From: Gemmataceae bacterium
GTDB lineage: Bacteria > Planctomycetota > Planctomycetia > Gemmatales > Gemmataceae
Reading direction: 5' to 3'
Length of the DNA: 41,728 nucleotides
Assembly (NCBI GenBank): GCA_026419115.1
Contig: JAOAAA010000018.1
Coordinates: 1-41,728 of the forward strand
Shown here: piece by piece, positions 17,306-26,295 of the stretch
Layout: every line of letters starts with the position of its first letter
Numbering within the stretch: position 1 is the stretch's first letter
Notes under the pieces: model-generated
What the model was told of the DNA's origin: nothing
What the model saw: the letters and a program-made list of their open reading frames with translations, nothing else
Databases searched by the model: none
Program-made: the position numbers and the translations under genes

Positions 17306-18904
17306 CTATCGCCACGTCGTCGGGATTTTCGAGCGAATCGCAATAAACAGATGATCGTCATTTCTCAACACTTGCCAATTCTTCTCGATCGCTAATTGTT
17401 TCACGAGGGGAGTTTTCGGGGTCAGAATCACCAAGCTAATCTGATAGCGTTCGAGTAAATCCCACCAAGATGGCCCAAGGTCCCGCAGTGCTTTATACTC
17501 GTCCCAAGTGACCTTCTCATAGGTATAGGCTTGAGAATGAATCACGACATGATTAGGTACTTCTAGAACCGACATTAAGAAATCGGCTTGGGCCGGTGTG
17601 GCAAGGATTTCCCCTGTGAAGGACTGATTGGGATAATCGGCGAGAAGATTGTTCCATTCCGGAAAGAATTTGTTCTCGGGATTTTGTTTCAGAACGGCTC
17701 CGAGTTCGATCGGGGTATCGGCGGTCACCAGATCAGAAATCGAAGCCTGATTCAACAAGGCACGGATCGCGGGAGAAGTGGCCAAGGCGAGCACTGGCAG
17801 AATGAGATAAGCCATTTTTCCAAGTGCTGAAGAGGGTTTTTCGTTGTCTTGGAGAGGCCTTCTCATCCCTGAGGAGAGGTAGGCCGCCGTCCACGAAGCG
17901 ATCACCACAAACCAAACAAATGCCTTCTGATGAATCAAAGCCCAGACGAAGAAAATGATCAATAAAATCAGATATTTCGGGAGGAAATTACACCGGCTCA
18001 ACAAAAATAAGAGAATCAGAAACGCCATAAACGCCATGAGTATCCAACAATTGGCCGAGGGCTGACTAAAATCGTAGGGTTGCCAAAAAGGGAAATCCGA
18101 AATATTTTCACCACGCGGATAATTCAGGGCCAATTTCAGAACTCCGAAACCATTCGGATTAAATTGGGTCAAATACCCACTCGCTAAAAGAATCACGAGG
18201 GTCAAAATGAGATTTCTGAGAATACGAGATAAATCGGTCTTCTCCCCCCCCCCGTTCTGGAAGTATTGATAAAGCTCAACGATCCGAGCCAGAAAAAGCC
18301 CGAAAGACAAGGCAATGCCGACCCAAAAGCCGCCATCGGCGTTCACCCATAAAACCCACAGTGCAGGAATAAAAATCAATGCCCACCAAGAAAGCCGATC
18401 CGAACCTAAGCCGTTCAGAAAGAGACAGAACAGCAATAGGCCAACTAAATGAGCATCCTGCGGATACCCCCGAAGCACAATCACCACCATCGCAGTCGAA
18501 GCAAACAGAACTCCAAGGGTGGCCGAACCGGAAACCTTTTGGCAAGCAAGTATGAGCGAATAATAAGCTGCCAGACCAATCAAATAATGGAAAATGGCAA
18601 AGCGAGCAGCCATGTGTTTCCAATCTTCGACACGGTTTTCGTAGCCCGAAGTGAGCCATGCCAAGGTTTTCTGGGTTAAAGTATCGAGGGCTTTGAAGCG
18701 ATGTTCGCTGTTTGCTTCTTCTTCTGTTTCGGGGGGGTGCACCGCGTAGGAAGCAAAAGGATCGTATTCGGGAATTGTTTGATGCTGAATCTGCCAAGCT
18801 CCATAGGCCTTTTGAAGCCAAACCGAAGGTTGAACTTTTTGCCACGCAAGGAGGATCAATAGGGACAGAACTAGACCGAAACGCAGATAAGGAAGCAACG
18901 GCAT
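17306..18904 (-). CDS. Polytopic membrane protein with C-terminal soluble domain (GT-C-like)
   Basis: The 532 residues hold about ten hydrophobic segments, starting with YLRFGLVLSLLILLAW and including YLIGLAAYYSLILACQ, LGVLFASTAMVVIVLRGY, WVGIALSFGLFLARIVEL and YLILLIIFFVWALIHQKAFV. A soluble C-terminal domain (about 390-532) ends with a pattern seen in many GT-C-like membrane proteins (GPSWWDLLERYQISLVIL and WQVLRNDDHLFIAIR). No catalytic acidic motif was identified, so enzymatic activity is unproven. The gene stands alone, convergent with the glycosyltransferase gene. A G run of 10 bases (coding strand; C at 18244-18253) encodes NGGGE in a loop. Confidence 0.6.
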   Translation of the reverse strand: MPLLPYLRFGLVLSLLILLAWQKVQPSVWLQKAYGAWQIQHQTIPEYDPFASYAVHPPETEEEANSEHRFKALDTLTQKTLAWLTSGYENRVEDWKHMAARFAIFHYLIGLAAYYSLILACQKVSGSATLGVLFASTAMVVIVLRGYPQDAHLVGLLLFCLFLNGLGSDRLSWWALIFIPALWVLWVNADGGFWVGIALSFGLFLARIVELYQYFQNGGGEKTDLSRILRNLILTLVILLASGYLTQFNPNGFGVLKLALNYPRGENISDFPFWQPYDFSQPSANCWILMAFMAFLILLFLLSRCNFLPKYLILLIIFFVWALIHQKAFVWFVVIASWTAAYLSSGMRRPLQDNEKPSSALGKMAYLILPVLALATSPAIRALLNQASISDLVTADTPIELGAVLKQNPENKFFPEWNNLLADYPNQSFTGEILATPAQADFLMSVLEVPNHVVIHSQAYTYEKVTWDEYKALRDLGPSWWDLLERYQISLVILTPKTPLVKQLAIEKNWQVLRNDDHLFIAIRSKIPTTWR

Positions 18905-19120
18905 CGTGAATTTCTATAGATTCAAAGGACAACCCTTCTTCGTTGTATCAACTCGGCAGCGGAAAACAAAATGGAATGAGCCACGACCGTCAACGGCTCT
19001 TCAGGCATTGCGGTTGGTACCGTGAGAGAGTATCACCATCCGGCTTTGGCACCTTGAACCTCAGGTTGGCAATGCCATTAGCGTCTTGAACCTCAAAATG
19101 GGAACGGATCGAAAGAGAAC

Positions 19121-20059
19121 TTAAATATCCTCCTTGGGTTCCAATTTTGCGAACAACCAAGCTCCGAGAAATACTAAAGCGAGTGAACCCCCGATCAATG
19201 CCGTATAGGCAAATGCTGTACTCACCGGCGCGAACAACGAGGCCGTTTCGGTCGGGATATCGTAAGGTTCTGCAGAATCATAAAGCAAACACCGAACATA
19301 GTAATTGATGCTCAATCGTTTGAGTGTTCCCGGAATAGGAAGCTCGCTGAGCATCGTCTCGAAGAAGAAGGAATACAGCAAAGCCACAATGGCAGGCCGA
19401 GGGAAGATCGCTCCGAAAAGGTGAAACAAGGCCGCAAAAGCAACACTCCCCAATAGCAAGGCCTCCCAAAATAAGGTAAAGGCAATTCGGCCATTTTCGC
19501 CACCTGCCAAACAAAGGATTCCAAAGCCTCCAATCGTCAGACCCAAACACCAAGGTAACGTACCCAAGAACTTGGCCAAATATACTGCATATCTTGGAAT
19601 CGGTCTCGACGTCAACCAAACCAACGAACGGGATTCTCTCTCGGAACCGATCGACGAAGTGGCAAACGACATGGCCCAAACGGGGAGAATAAATCCCAAG
19701 GTCAACATAAAGATCACCCATTTGGAAAAGACCGCCAAGGGCTTGGTTTCTTTCCGAATTCGCTGAATATATTCGGAATCTTCGGCGGCAACGAGACTGA
19801 GACTCCCCGCAAAAAAAGCAATTCTTTGTGTTGGTGCTCTTTTCAATCGGGCTTCGTAACGATCCCAACCGCTGGTAAAGGAAAACAAGGCCACGATGGC
19901 GGTACAAATCACGAGTAAAGCCAACGACAACCCCACAAGACCGCGAACGCGCAAATGTCGTCGAAAGGCAAACCCCACTAAAAACAACCACGCCGAGAAG
20001 ACAGACCGCTCCTGAGTATTTTCTGAAGTCTCTGTTGGTGATTCACTTATTGAGTTCAT
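19121..20059 (-). CDS. ABC-2-type transporter permease, orphan
   Basis: The 312 residues show a cytoplasmic start and about six membrane helices: LVGLSLALLVICTAIVALF, WVIFMLTLGFILPVWAMS, FLGTLPWCLGLTIGGFGIL, LLLGSVAFAALFHLFGAIF and AYTALIGGSLALVFLGAWLF. The segment SSIGSERESRSLVWLTSRPIPR, between helices two and three, is the hallmark of ABC-2 permeases (NatB/YhaP type). No ATP-binding subunit gene is near, which is unusual. The HD-protein gene lies directly upstream, 20 bases away, and may be cotranscribed. Substrate is unknown. In the 216-base gap downstream another frame stays open for about 40 codons with protein-like composition, possibly a decayed gene. Confidence 0.75.
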   Translation of the reverse strand: MNSISESPTETSENTQERSVFSAWLFLVGFAFRRHLRVRGLVGLSLALLVICTAIVALFSFTSGWDRYEARLKRAPTQRIAFFAGSLSLVAAEDSEYIQRIRKETKPLAVFSKWVIFMLTLGFILPVWAMSFATSSIGSERESRSLVWLTSRPIPRYAVYLAKFLGTLPWCLGLTIGGFGILCLAGGENGRIAFTLFWEALLLGSVAFAALFHLFGAIFPRPAIVALLYSFFFETMLSELPIPGTLKRLSINYYVRCLLYDSAEPYDIPTETASLFAPVSTAFAYTALIGGSLALVFLGAWLFAKLEPKEDI

Positions 20060-20079
20060 TATCTCGTTCCCTAATTTTT

Positions 20080-20673
20080 CTAAACCGATTCATTCTTATC
20101 TGCTATCCCTTTGTCGATGCCCAGCTCTTCTGCGTAGGGGGTTAACGAATCGATGACAAATTGAACATGCTCAGTAAATTCCACACCAAAATCCTCGGCC
20201 CCACGCAGCATATCCTCACGGGAAACATTTTTGGCAAAACCTTTGGATTTCATTTTTTTCTTGACGGAACTGGCCGACATACCTCGAATCCCTTCGGGTC
20301 GAACCAGCGCGCAGGCCATCACAAAGCCACATAATTCATCACAAGCATAAAGGGCCTTGTGTAAGGGGGTCAAACGTGGACAATCGGGCAGATAATCGGC
20401 ATGGGACTTGATGGCATATGTCACTTCTTGTGGATAACCCCGCGCTCGGAGAATTTTTTCCCCTTCCAAAGGATGACTGGGTGGATCGGGCCAGCGTTCA
20501 TAATCAAAATCGTGGAGTAAGCCGACCACTCCCCATAAATCGACCGGTTGACCCAATTTCTGAGCATAAGACCGCATAGCGATTTCTACCGCTCGGACAT
20601 GTTTGCGTAACGAATCCGATTGGACATATTCGCAGACGATTGCCCAAGCCTTTTCTCGATCAAATGAATCCAT
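20080..20673 (-). CDS. HD-domain phosphohydrolase-like protein
   Basis: The protein has 197 residues from ATG 20673 (MDSFDREKAWAIV); the frame extends to 20703 without better support. The metal-binding HD pattern is complete: H in KHVRAVEIAM, HD in GLLHDFDYERW, H in IKSHADYLP and D in ALYACDELCGF. Such small HD proteins (YedJ/HDIG-like) often act on nucleotides; the substrate is unknown. The stretch ASSVKKKMKSKGFAKNVSRE is typical of this subgroup. It shares its strand with the orphan ABC permease and is divergent from the DUF58 gene, about 85 bases away. Confidence 0.8.
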   Translation of the reverse strand: MDSFDREKAWAIVCEYVQSDSLRKHVRAVEIAMRSYAQKLGQPVDLWGVVGLLHDFDYERWPDPPSHPLEGEKILRARGYPQEVTYAIKSHADYLPDCPRLTPLHKALYACDELCGFVMACALVRPEGIRGMSASSVKKKMKSKGFAKNVSREDMLRGAEDFGVEFTEHVQFVIDSLTPYAEELGIDKGIADKNESV

Positions 20674-20756
20674 CGTCCTACTCCCTGCTCTGTATACAAA
20701 CAAGATAGGATTTACTTCCTAGAATCCCAATACTTTTGATCCCTACTGGTGACATC

Positions 20757-21635
20757 GTGATTCCTCTAGAAATTTTGCGGCGGGTGCGTCGCCTGCAACT
20801 CAGAACGCGAAAACTCGTCCAGAATCTTTTAGGTGGTGAGTATCTGTCTGCCTTCAAAGGGAGTGGCTTGTCTTTTGAAGAGGTGCGCCCCTATTGTGCA
20901 GGGGATGATGTGCGCGCGATTGATTGGAATGTGACCGCCCGTTGTGGAACGCCGTTTGTCAAGCGATTTCTAGAAGAACGCGAATTGACCCTTTTTTTAG
21001 CACTTGATGTCAGCGCGAGCATGAATTTCGGCTCGCAGTCGTTGCGCAAACGAGAAGTCGCGGCCGAGCTGGGAGCCATTTTGGCCACCTGTGCCGAGAT
21101 GAACAAGGATCGACTTGGGTTTCTCGCTTTTTCCGACCAACTCGAAGTTTTTATTCCCCCTTCGCGAGGGATACGCCATACCCAAAGAATCATTCGGGAT
21201 TTACTTCTTCTGCAAGGAAAATCCAAGGGGACCAATCTCAATCATTTGTTTGACTCGATTAATCAGGGGATCAAACGACGGGCTATCGTTTTTGTTCTGA
21301 GCGATTTCCAAGGATTGCCTTCCCAAAATTCTGTCCGGCTGACCTCGAAGAAGCATGATCTCATTGCGGTGCGGATTACCGATCCTTTTGAGAGAAAACT
21401 TCCCACTGCCGGTATCTTAGATGTGAAAGATTGTGAAAGCGATGAACCTCTTCTCATCGATACCCACTCGAAAAGCACCCACACTCAGTTCGTGAAAATC
21501 GTTCAAGAGGCCGACGAAGAATTTCTGAAGATGGTTAGAAGTAACCGCATCGATTGGATCGAGGTTACCACCCAAGGAGATCACTTGGATCGCTTACTTG
21601 CGTTTTTCCAACTAAGGAAATCACGGAGGGGATAA
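20757..21635 (+). CDS. DUF58 protein with a von Willebrand A-type fold
   Basis: DUF58 proteins usually work with a MoxR-type AAA+ ATPase in an envelope or metal-insertion process. The 292 residues begin at GTG 20757 (GGTGA upstream); the frame reaches a TTG at 20736. The family signature is clear: SGLSFEEVRPYCAGDDVRA, then IDWNVTARCGTPFVKRFLEE and the metal-site motif LALDVSASMNFGS. There is no membrane segment. No cotranscribed MoxR, BatA or transglutaminase gene is present. Instead an AAA+ ATPase gene converges on it, with only 6 bases between the stops. Partner identity is therefore open. Confidence 0.9.
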   Translation: MIPLEILRRVRRLQLRTRKLVQNLLGGEYLSAFKGSGLSFEEVRPYCAGDDVRAIDWNVTARCGTPFVKRFLEERELTLFLALDVSASMNFGSQSLRKREVAAELGAILATCAEMNKDRLGFLAFSDQLEVFIPPSRGIRHTQRIIRDLLLLQGKSKGTNLNHLFDSINQGIKRRAIVFVLSDFQGLPSQNSVRLTSKKHDLIAVRITDPFERKLPTAGILDVKDCESDEPLLIDTHSKSTHTQFVKIVQEADEEFLKMVRSNRIDWIEVTTQGDHLDRLLAFFQLRKSRRG

Positions 21636-21641
21636 CGAAAT

Positions 21642-23297
21642 TTAATTGAGTCGAACGGAAGCACCAAAATCTTTTTTCTTGTCCTTATCGATGAAGTAAG
21701 TGGCACAGGCCGCATCAATCAAATCGGGGCTAAAATTCACTCGTTCCATATTGTATTTGGCAATCGAAATCATTTGATCGAGCAAATCCCGTGGTTGGCA
21801 CATCCGAAAAGGTCGATTGGTCGGACGGTACCATTTCTCAATAAGGTAATCGATCCCAGCAGGATCGTACTCCACCCGACGATTTCTACACACCAGCTCC
21901 CAAATTTTACGATATTGGGCCTCGTCGGGGTCTCGGACTTCGATCTTGAATTTAATCCGTCTTAAAAAGGCCTCATCTGCTAATTGCGAGGGGTCAAGGT
22001 TGGTCGAAAAAATCAAAAGCTGATCGAAAGGGACCTCAATCTTGGTCCCCGTGACTGTCGTAAGATAATCGTACTTTTTCTCAAGGGGCACGATCCAACG
22101 ATTCAACAAATCCATCGGGCGGACCTGTTGCCGGCCAAAGTCATCGATCATGAAGATGCCCCCGTTGGCCTTCATCTGTAAGGGGGCTTCATAAAATTTG
22201 CCCACCTCGTTGTACTTCAAATCGAGCATGGGCATGGTGAGTTCTCCCCCCACCACAATCGTGGGGCGTTTCACTTTCACATAGCGACCATCATAATCGG
22301 TTGCGGTACGAATGATCCCTTCAACGGCTTGGCCTGTTCCAGCGGCGGGAGTCTCTTTGATTGTCGTATGTAAAATGGGATCAAAAACCTTGATGATTTG
22401 GCCATTCGCCTCGATGGCATAGGGAATGTAAACGCTATCCCCCATCAAGCGCGTGATGCGCTCGGCAATGCTGGTTTTTCCATTGCCCGGATAGCCAAAG
22501 AAAAAGATACTCGCCCCCGAGTTGATAGCCGGTCCAATCTCGTTGAACGCTGCCTCAGAAATAATCAGGTCTTCAAAAGCCTTTTGGATGCTCCGACGGG
22601 TGACAATCAGTTTGCGGATACTCTGGGCCATCACACTTTCGACGTAATCATCAAACGGGACAGGAGCGGGGCCAAAGTAGCTGGTTTTACTCAAGGCATC
22701 TCGAACGGCCTCGGTTCCTTTGGGGGGCTTCAGTTCATAGACAAAGCTCGCATCGCCACCACTTCCCCGCTGACCGACAATATCCAATAGAGTCTGCTTA
22801 CGCATCGCCGGCAAGACTGGTGCCAAGGCAGCAAAAGGAATATGCAATTCCGAGGCAATTTCCCCACCCGTCATCGATCCCCGTGTATAGATCGTCCGGA
22901 GAACCATATCGAACAGGAAGGGTAAACTCAAACCCAAATCTTCCCACTTAATCGGTAGTCGCGGAGTAAAGGGATTGGTAATTTTCGGTACCGCCTCTTC
23001 GGGATCGGGTGGCGGATCACCGAGAAGGGTCACCCCTTCGAGACTCCCACGAGAGACAGCATCGTTATAAAGCGCTTCAAATTGGGAATGATGTAACCGG
23101 AGATGACGAAGGGCCTCGACGTCGTTTTTTTCTTCGGCCTGTTGCAAACAATCTAACAAGGCAGGTACCACGACATATTTCACCCCATCGATATAGTAAT
23201 GATGCAAGTATTCACCGGGCCTAACATAACAATCTGCCTCATGGAATTCCTGCTCCTTCATCAAATCGTAGAATTCAGGGGCAATAATAAATCGCAT
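21642..23297 (-). CDS. AAA+ ATPase with N-terminal winged-helix-like region
   Basis: The 551-residue protein starts at ATG 23297 (MRFIIAPEFYDL). Residues 1-120 are of unknown fold; about 120-195 look like a winged helix (TRGSMTGGEIASELHIPFAA). The AAA+ core follows: Walker A GYPGNGKTS at about 268-276, Walker B IFMIDDFGR at about 381-389, sensor 1 in LLIFSTNLDPSQL, the arginine region AFLRRIKFKIEV and a C-terminal helical lid with FRMCQPRDLLDQMI. Similar ATPases without assigned role are common in planctomycetes. It is convergent with the DUF58 gene (6-base gap) and divergent from the PHP gene. It could be the DUF58 partner, but this is inference. Confidence 0.85.
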   Translation of the reverse strand: MRFIIAPEFYDLMKEQEFHEADCYVRPGEYLHHYYIDGVKYVVVPALLDCLQQAEEKNDVEALRHLRLHHSQFEALYNDAVSRGSLEGVTLLGDPPPDPEEAVPKITNPFTPRLPIKWEDLGLSLPFLFDMVLRTIYTRGSMTGGEIASELHIPFAALAPVLPAMRKQTLLDIVGQRGSGGDASFVYELKPPKGTEAVRDALSKTSYFGPAPVPFDDYVESVMAQSIRKLIVTRRSIQKAFEDLIISEAAFNEIGPAINSGASIFFFGYPGNGKTSIAERITRLMGDSVYIPYAIEANGQIIKVFDPILHTTIKETPAAGTGQAVEGIIRTATDYDGRYVKVKRPTIVVGGELTMPMLDLKYNEVGKFYEAPLQMKANGGIFMIDDFGRQQVRPMDLLNRWIVPLEKKYDYLTTVTGTKIEVPFDQLLIFSTNLDPSQLADEAFLRRIKFKIEVRDPDEAQYRKIWELVCRNRRVEYDPAGIDYLIEKWYRPTNRPFRMCQPRDLLDQMISIAKYNMERVNFSPDLIDAACATYFIDKDKKKDFGASVRLN

Positions 23298-23564
23298 ACT
23301 CACCAATGGGTTAGACTTTCAATTCTATTATGACACAAAAAACCCTCATTTACGACAAGAGTCTCGAAAAGAGAGGTTTATGAGTAAAATACTCAAAGGA
23401 TAATTTTAGTGTGCTTGGATTTTTCTCAAGTTCCCCACTACACACTCCACTAAAAAATCAATCTATCTCTGGAAAAGCTAATTTCCAACCAACAAAAAAT
23501 CTCCCACGTCTGAAAATCCCTTTTCTCAATTTCCCCATAATACCTCACCGGATAAAATGGTCTT

Positions 23565-24185
23565 ATGAGAAAATTTGATCTTCATATTCATACCTCACGC
23601 TATTCGCCGGATAGTATCATCGATCCCTATGAATTAGTCGAACGAGCCTTGGCAATTGGTCTCGATGGAATCGTAATCACCGAACACGATACCCTTTGGC
23701 CCGAGGCGGAATTGAATGAACTGCGTCGCAGGGCACCCAATTTGATCATCCTCGCAGGGGTGGAAATTGCCGCCAAAGGAGGTGATGTTCTTTGTTACGG
23801 CATTCGGGATATTTCTCGCTTGCCCCGAGGGGTCGAATGGAAAGTTTTAATTGAAGAAGTTAGTTCTCAAGGTGGTTGTGCCGTGGCGGCTCATCCCTAT
23901 CGGTGGGGGCAAAACTTCGATCGGTTAATGCAGGAAAACCCAGGCCTACACGGCCTTGAAATGATGTCGAACAATATGACCCGTGAACTCCGGAAAGCTG
24001 CCTCGGATTATTATGCTCGGTTTCCGCAATTGACCCGTTTAGGTAATTCTGATGCCCACGAAATCGATGTCCTAGGCATTTGTCACACCGTTTTTGAAAT
24101 GGATATTACCTGCAATGCCGATTTGATCAAAGCGATTGAACTGGGGCTGGCCCGTCCTGTACCGAGTCGCCCGCAACCCAACTAA
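23565..24185 (+). CDS. PHP-domain metal-dependent phosphoesterase
   Basis: The 206 residues show the PHP motifs: DLHIHTSRYSPDS with HxH, VITEHDTLWP, GVEIAAKGGDVLCYG, AAHPYRWGQNF and the final LGNSDAHEIDVLG. Such proteins bind two or three metal ions and hydrolyse phosphoesters; this short single-domain form resembles YciV/TrpH-type proteins. The substrate is unknown. The ATG is at 23565 after an AT-rich divergent region. The nadB gene follows 22 bases after the stop on the same strand, so the two are likely an operon, but no functional link is known. Confidence 0.88.
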   Translation: MRKFDLHIHTSRYSPDSIIDPYELVERALAIGLDGIVITEHDTLWPEAELNELRRRAPNLIILAGVEIAAKGGDVLCYGIRDISRLPRGVEWKVLIEEVSSQGGCAVAAHPYRWGQNFDRLMQENPGLHGLEMMSNNMTRELRKAASDYYARFPQLTRLGNSDAHEIDVLGICHTVFEMDITCNADLIKAIELGLARPVPSRPQPN

Positions 24186-24207
24186 TGAATCTCACTTAAG
24201 GAAGGTT

Positions 24208-25827
24208 ATGTCAAACTTTCAGGCAAACCGGTATCTTGTTTCTTTTAACACTCGAACCGATTTGCATCAATTCACCGATGTCCTCATTATCGGGGCCGGC
24301 ATCGCAGGGATTCGGGCCGCTCTTGAAATTCCTCCGGAATTAAGCGTCCTCGTCCTCAACAAAGATAAACTGGCCGAGAGTAATTCGTCCTACGCTCAAG
24401 GGGGCATCGCAGGGGTCCTCTCTGCCGAAGATCGCTTCGAGAATCATATTGAAGATACTCACATTGCCGGTGCGGGCCTGTGTGATTTTGATACCGTTGA
24501 GATGGTCGTTCGCGAGGCCCCCTCTCAAATTTCTGATTTGATTCGCTTTGGTGTCAAGTTCGATCTGGAAAATGGCGAACTGGCCCTCACCCGCGAAGGG
24601 GGTCATTCTCATCGGCGAATTGTCCACGCGCTAGGGGATTCCACCGGACACGAGGTCATGCGAGCACTTCTTCAAAAAGCCAAACAATCCCCCAATATCG
24701 TTCTTCAAGGCGAAACGATTACTATCGATTTTCTCACCCATGAGGAGAATTGCCTCGGTGCCATTGCTTGGCGTAAAGGGGTTGGTCGAATCTTAATCTG
24801 GGCCAAAGCGATCATACTTGCTTCCGGCGGCTGTGGCATGATTTATCGCGAAACCACCAATCCCCCTGTAGCAACGGGAGATGGCATGGCTGCCGCTTGG
24901 CGGGCCGGTGCAATTCTTCAGGATATGGAATTCATGCAGTTCCATCCCACCGTTCTTTACGTCGCTGGCTCTTCCCGATCCTTGATCTCCGAAGCAGTTC
25001 GCGGCGAAGGGGGCTACCTACGCGATGTGAACGGTGTCCGATTCATGCTCGATGCCGATCCGCGTGCCGAATTAGCTCCCCGAGACATTGTCAGCCGAGC
25101 GATCTTCAAAACGATGGAACGAACTCAACACCCCAATGTTTATCTCGATTTATCTCACTTGGACCCCAAATTAGTTCTGCAGCGATTTCCGGGCATTGCT
25201 AAAGCCTGTAGTGCTTTTGGTATCGATATTACCAAAGATCGGATTCCCGTTCGACCTGGTGCCCATTACATGATCGGCGGGGTTCATGTCGATCTACGAG
25301 GACATACGAACCTTCCGGGGCTATTCGCTGCAGGAGAGGTCACCTCTTCGGGATTACACGGGGCCAATCGATTGGCTTCAAATAGCCTGATTGAAGGACT
25401 TGTTTATGGAACGAACTGCGCCCGCGAAGCCAGTAATTATGCCCTCTCGAATCGGCAAGACTTTCATGCCATCCCATTGAAAAATCAAATCCATACCCCT
25501 GCAGAATCCGAAATTCTCGATGTCGCTGATCTCACGAATTCTTTGCGAAGTTTGATGACGCGAAATATGGGGATCGTCCGCGACCGAAAACGAATGCTAG
25601 AAGCCCAACGCGATGTCGAATTTTGGTCCAAATATGTCTTGGCACGAGAATTTCAATCGCGTGCCGGTTGGGAGCTTCAAAATCTGTTGACCGTTGCTCG
25701 CTTGATGATCCACGCGGCCTTAACTCGGGAGGAATCACGAGGCACACACTACCGAGCCGATTTTCCGGAAACGAACGATCGCAATTGGAAGACTCATTTG
25801 CGTAGTCCGCCTCGAACCGACCTCTAA
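24208..25827 (+). CDS. nadB: L-aspartate oxidase
   Basis: NadB oxidises L-aspartate to iminoaspartate with FAD, the first step of de novo NAD synthesis. From ATG 24208 the protein has 539 residues; AAGGAAGG just upstream fixes this start, although the frame is open from 24136 inside the PHP gene. The FAD motif is IIGAGIAGIRAALE (about 27-40), then SSYAQGGIAGVL, REGGHSHRRIVHALGD, MQFHPTVLY, EAVRGEGGYLRD, RPGAHYMIGGVHVDL, GLHGANRLASNSLIEGLVYG and a helical C-terminal domain. NadA and NadC genes are not adjacent. Succinate dehydrogenase flavoprotein is excluded by the NadB-type C-terminus. Confidence 0.96.
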   Translation: MSNFQANRYLVSFNTRTDLHQFTDVLIIGAGIAGIRAALEIPPELSVLVLNKDKLAESNSSYAQGGIAGVLSAEDRFENHIEDTHIAGAGLCDFDTVEMVVREAPSQISDLIRFGVKFDLENGELALTREGGHSHRRIVHALGDSTGHEVMRALLQKAKQSPNIVLQGETITIDFLTHEENCLGAIAWRKGVGRILIWAKAIILASGGCGMIYRETTNPPVATGDGMAAAWRAGAILQDMEFMQFHPTVLYVAGSSRSLISEAVRGEGGYLRDVNGVRFMLDADPRAELAPRDIVSRAIFKTMERTQHPNVYLDLSHLDPKLVLQRFPGIAKACSAFGIDITKDRIPVRPGAHYMIGGVHVDLRGHTNLPGLFAAGEVTSSGLHGANRLASNSLIEGLVYGTNCAREASNYALSNRQDFHAIPLKNQIHTPAESEILDVADLTNSLRSLMTRNMGIVRDRKRMLEAQRDVEFWSKYVLAREFQSRAGWELQNLLTVARLMIHAALTREESRGTHYRADFPETNDRNWKTHLRSPPRTDL

Positions 25828-25967
25828 TCGAAACGAAAAATTCGGCATTGTGATTAAAAGGGGCAAAATAGGAACGCAATCATCAGAAGAATTTCGCTGA
25901 TCTTGAAGAAAAAAAGAGTTTCCCCCTTACTTTTTAGGGAGCCACGGCGTATATTGATAATATGAAT

Positions 25968-26042
25968 CGCGGCGTGGAGCAGCCCGGTTAGCTCGCCAGG
26001 CTCATAACCTGGAGGTCATAGGTTCAAATCCTATCGCCGCAA
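25968..26042 (+). tRNA. Initiator tRNA-fMet (anticodon CAT)
   Basis: A full cloverleaf fits 75 bases: acceptor CGCGGCG / CGCCGCA with the mismatch C1-A72 typical of initiators, D stem GAGC/GCTC with A11-T24, anticodon loop CTCATAA, variable AGGTC, and T arm ATAGG-TTCAAAT-CCTAT. CCA is not encoded (TCCA follows A73). The anticodon stem is CCAGG/CCTGG, so only two of the three usual G-C pairs next to the loop are kept; the third is A29-T41. No promoter or integrase gene was recognised beside it. Confidence 0.95.
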
Positions 26043-26133
26043 TCCAATCTTATTAATATTCTTAACTCACAGATGATCACCTATCGGGGTCCAGATTTAT
26101 TCCCCTACATTCACTCAACTGTGCGCACTCTCT

Positions 26134-26158
26134 CCTAATTTTAACCTTTCTAATTAGG
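26134..26158. terminator. Possible hairpin downstream of the tRNA and RND pump genes
   Basis: CCTAATT (26134-26140) pairs with AATTAGG (26152-26158) around an 11-base loop. It lies in the 253-base convergent gap between the tRNA and the RND gene. The stem is AT-rich and lacks a T run, so it is only a weak terminator candidate. Confidence 0.25.
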
Positions 26159-26295
26159 TCGACCGCATAACCAATTACCTGATACGGGTATTAAAAAACT
26201 TGTATGCTCACTGAAGAACCATCAATCGCTGGCCAAGGCAACGCTCTAGACTTAACGAATCGCCATAGGTTGAAATTGAACTTTCAGATTGGACA

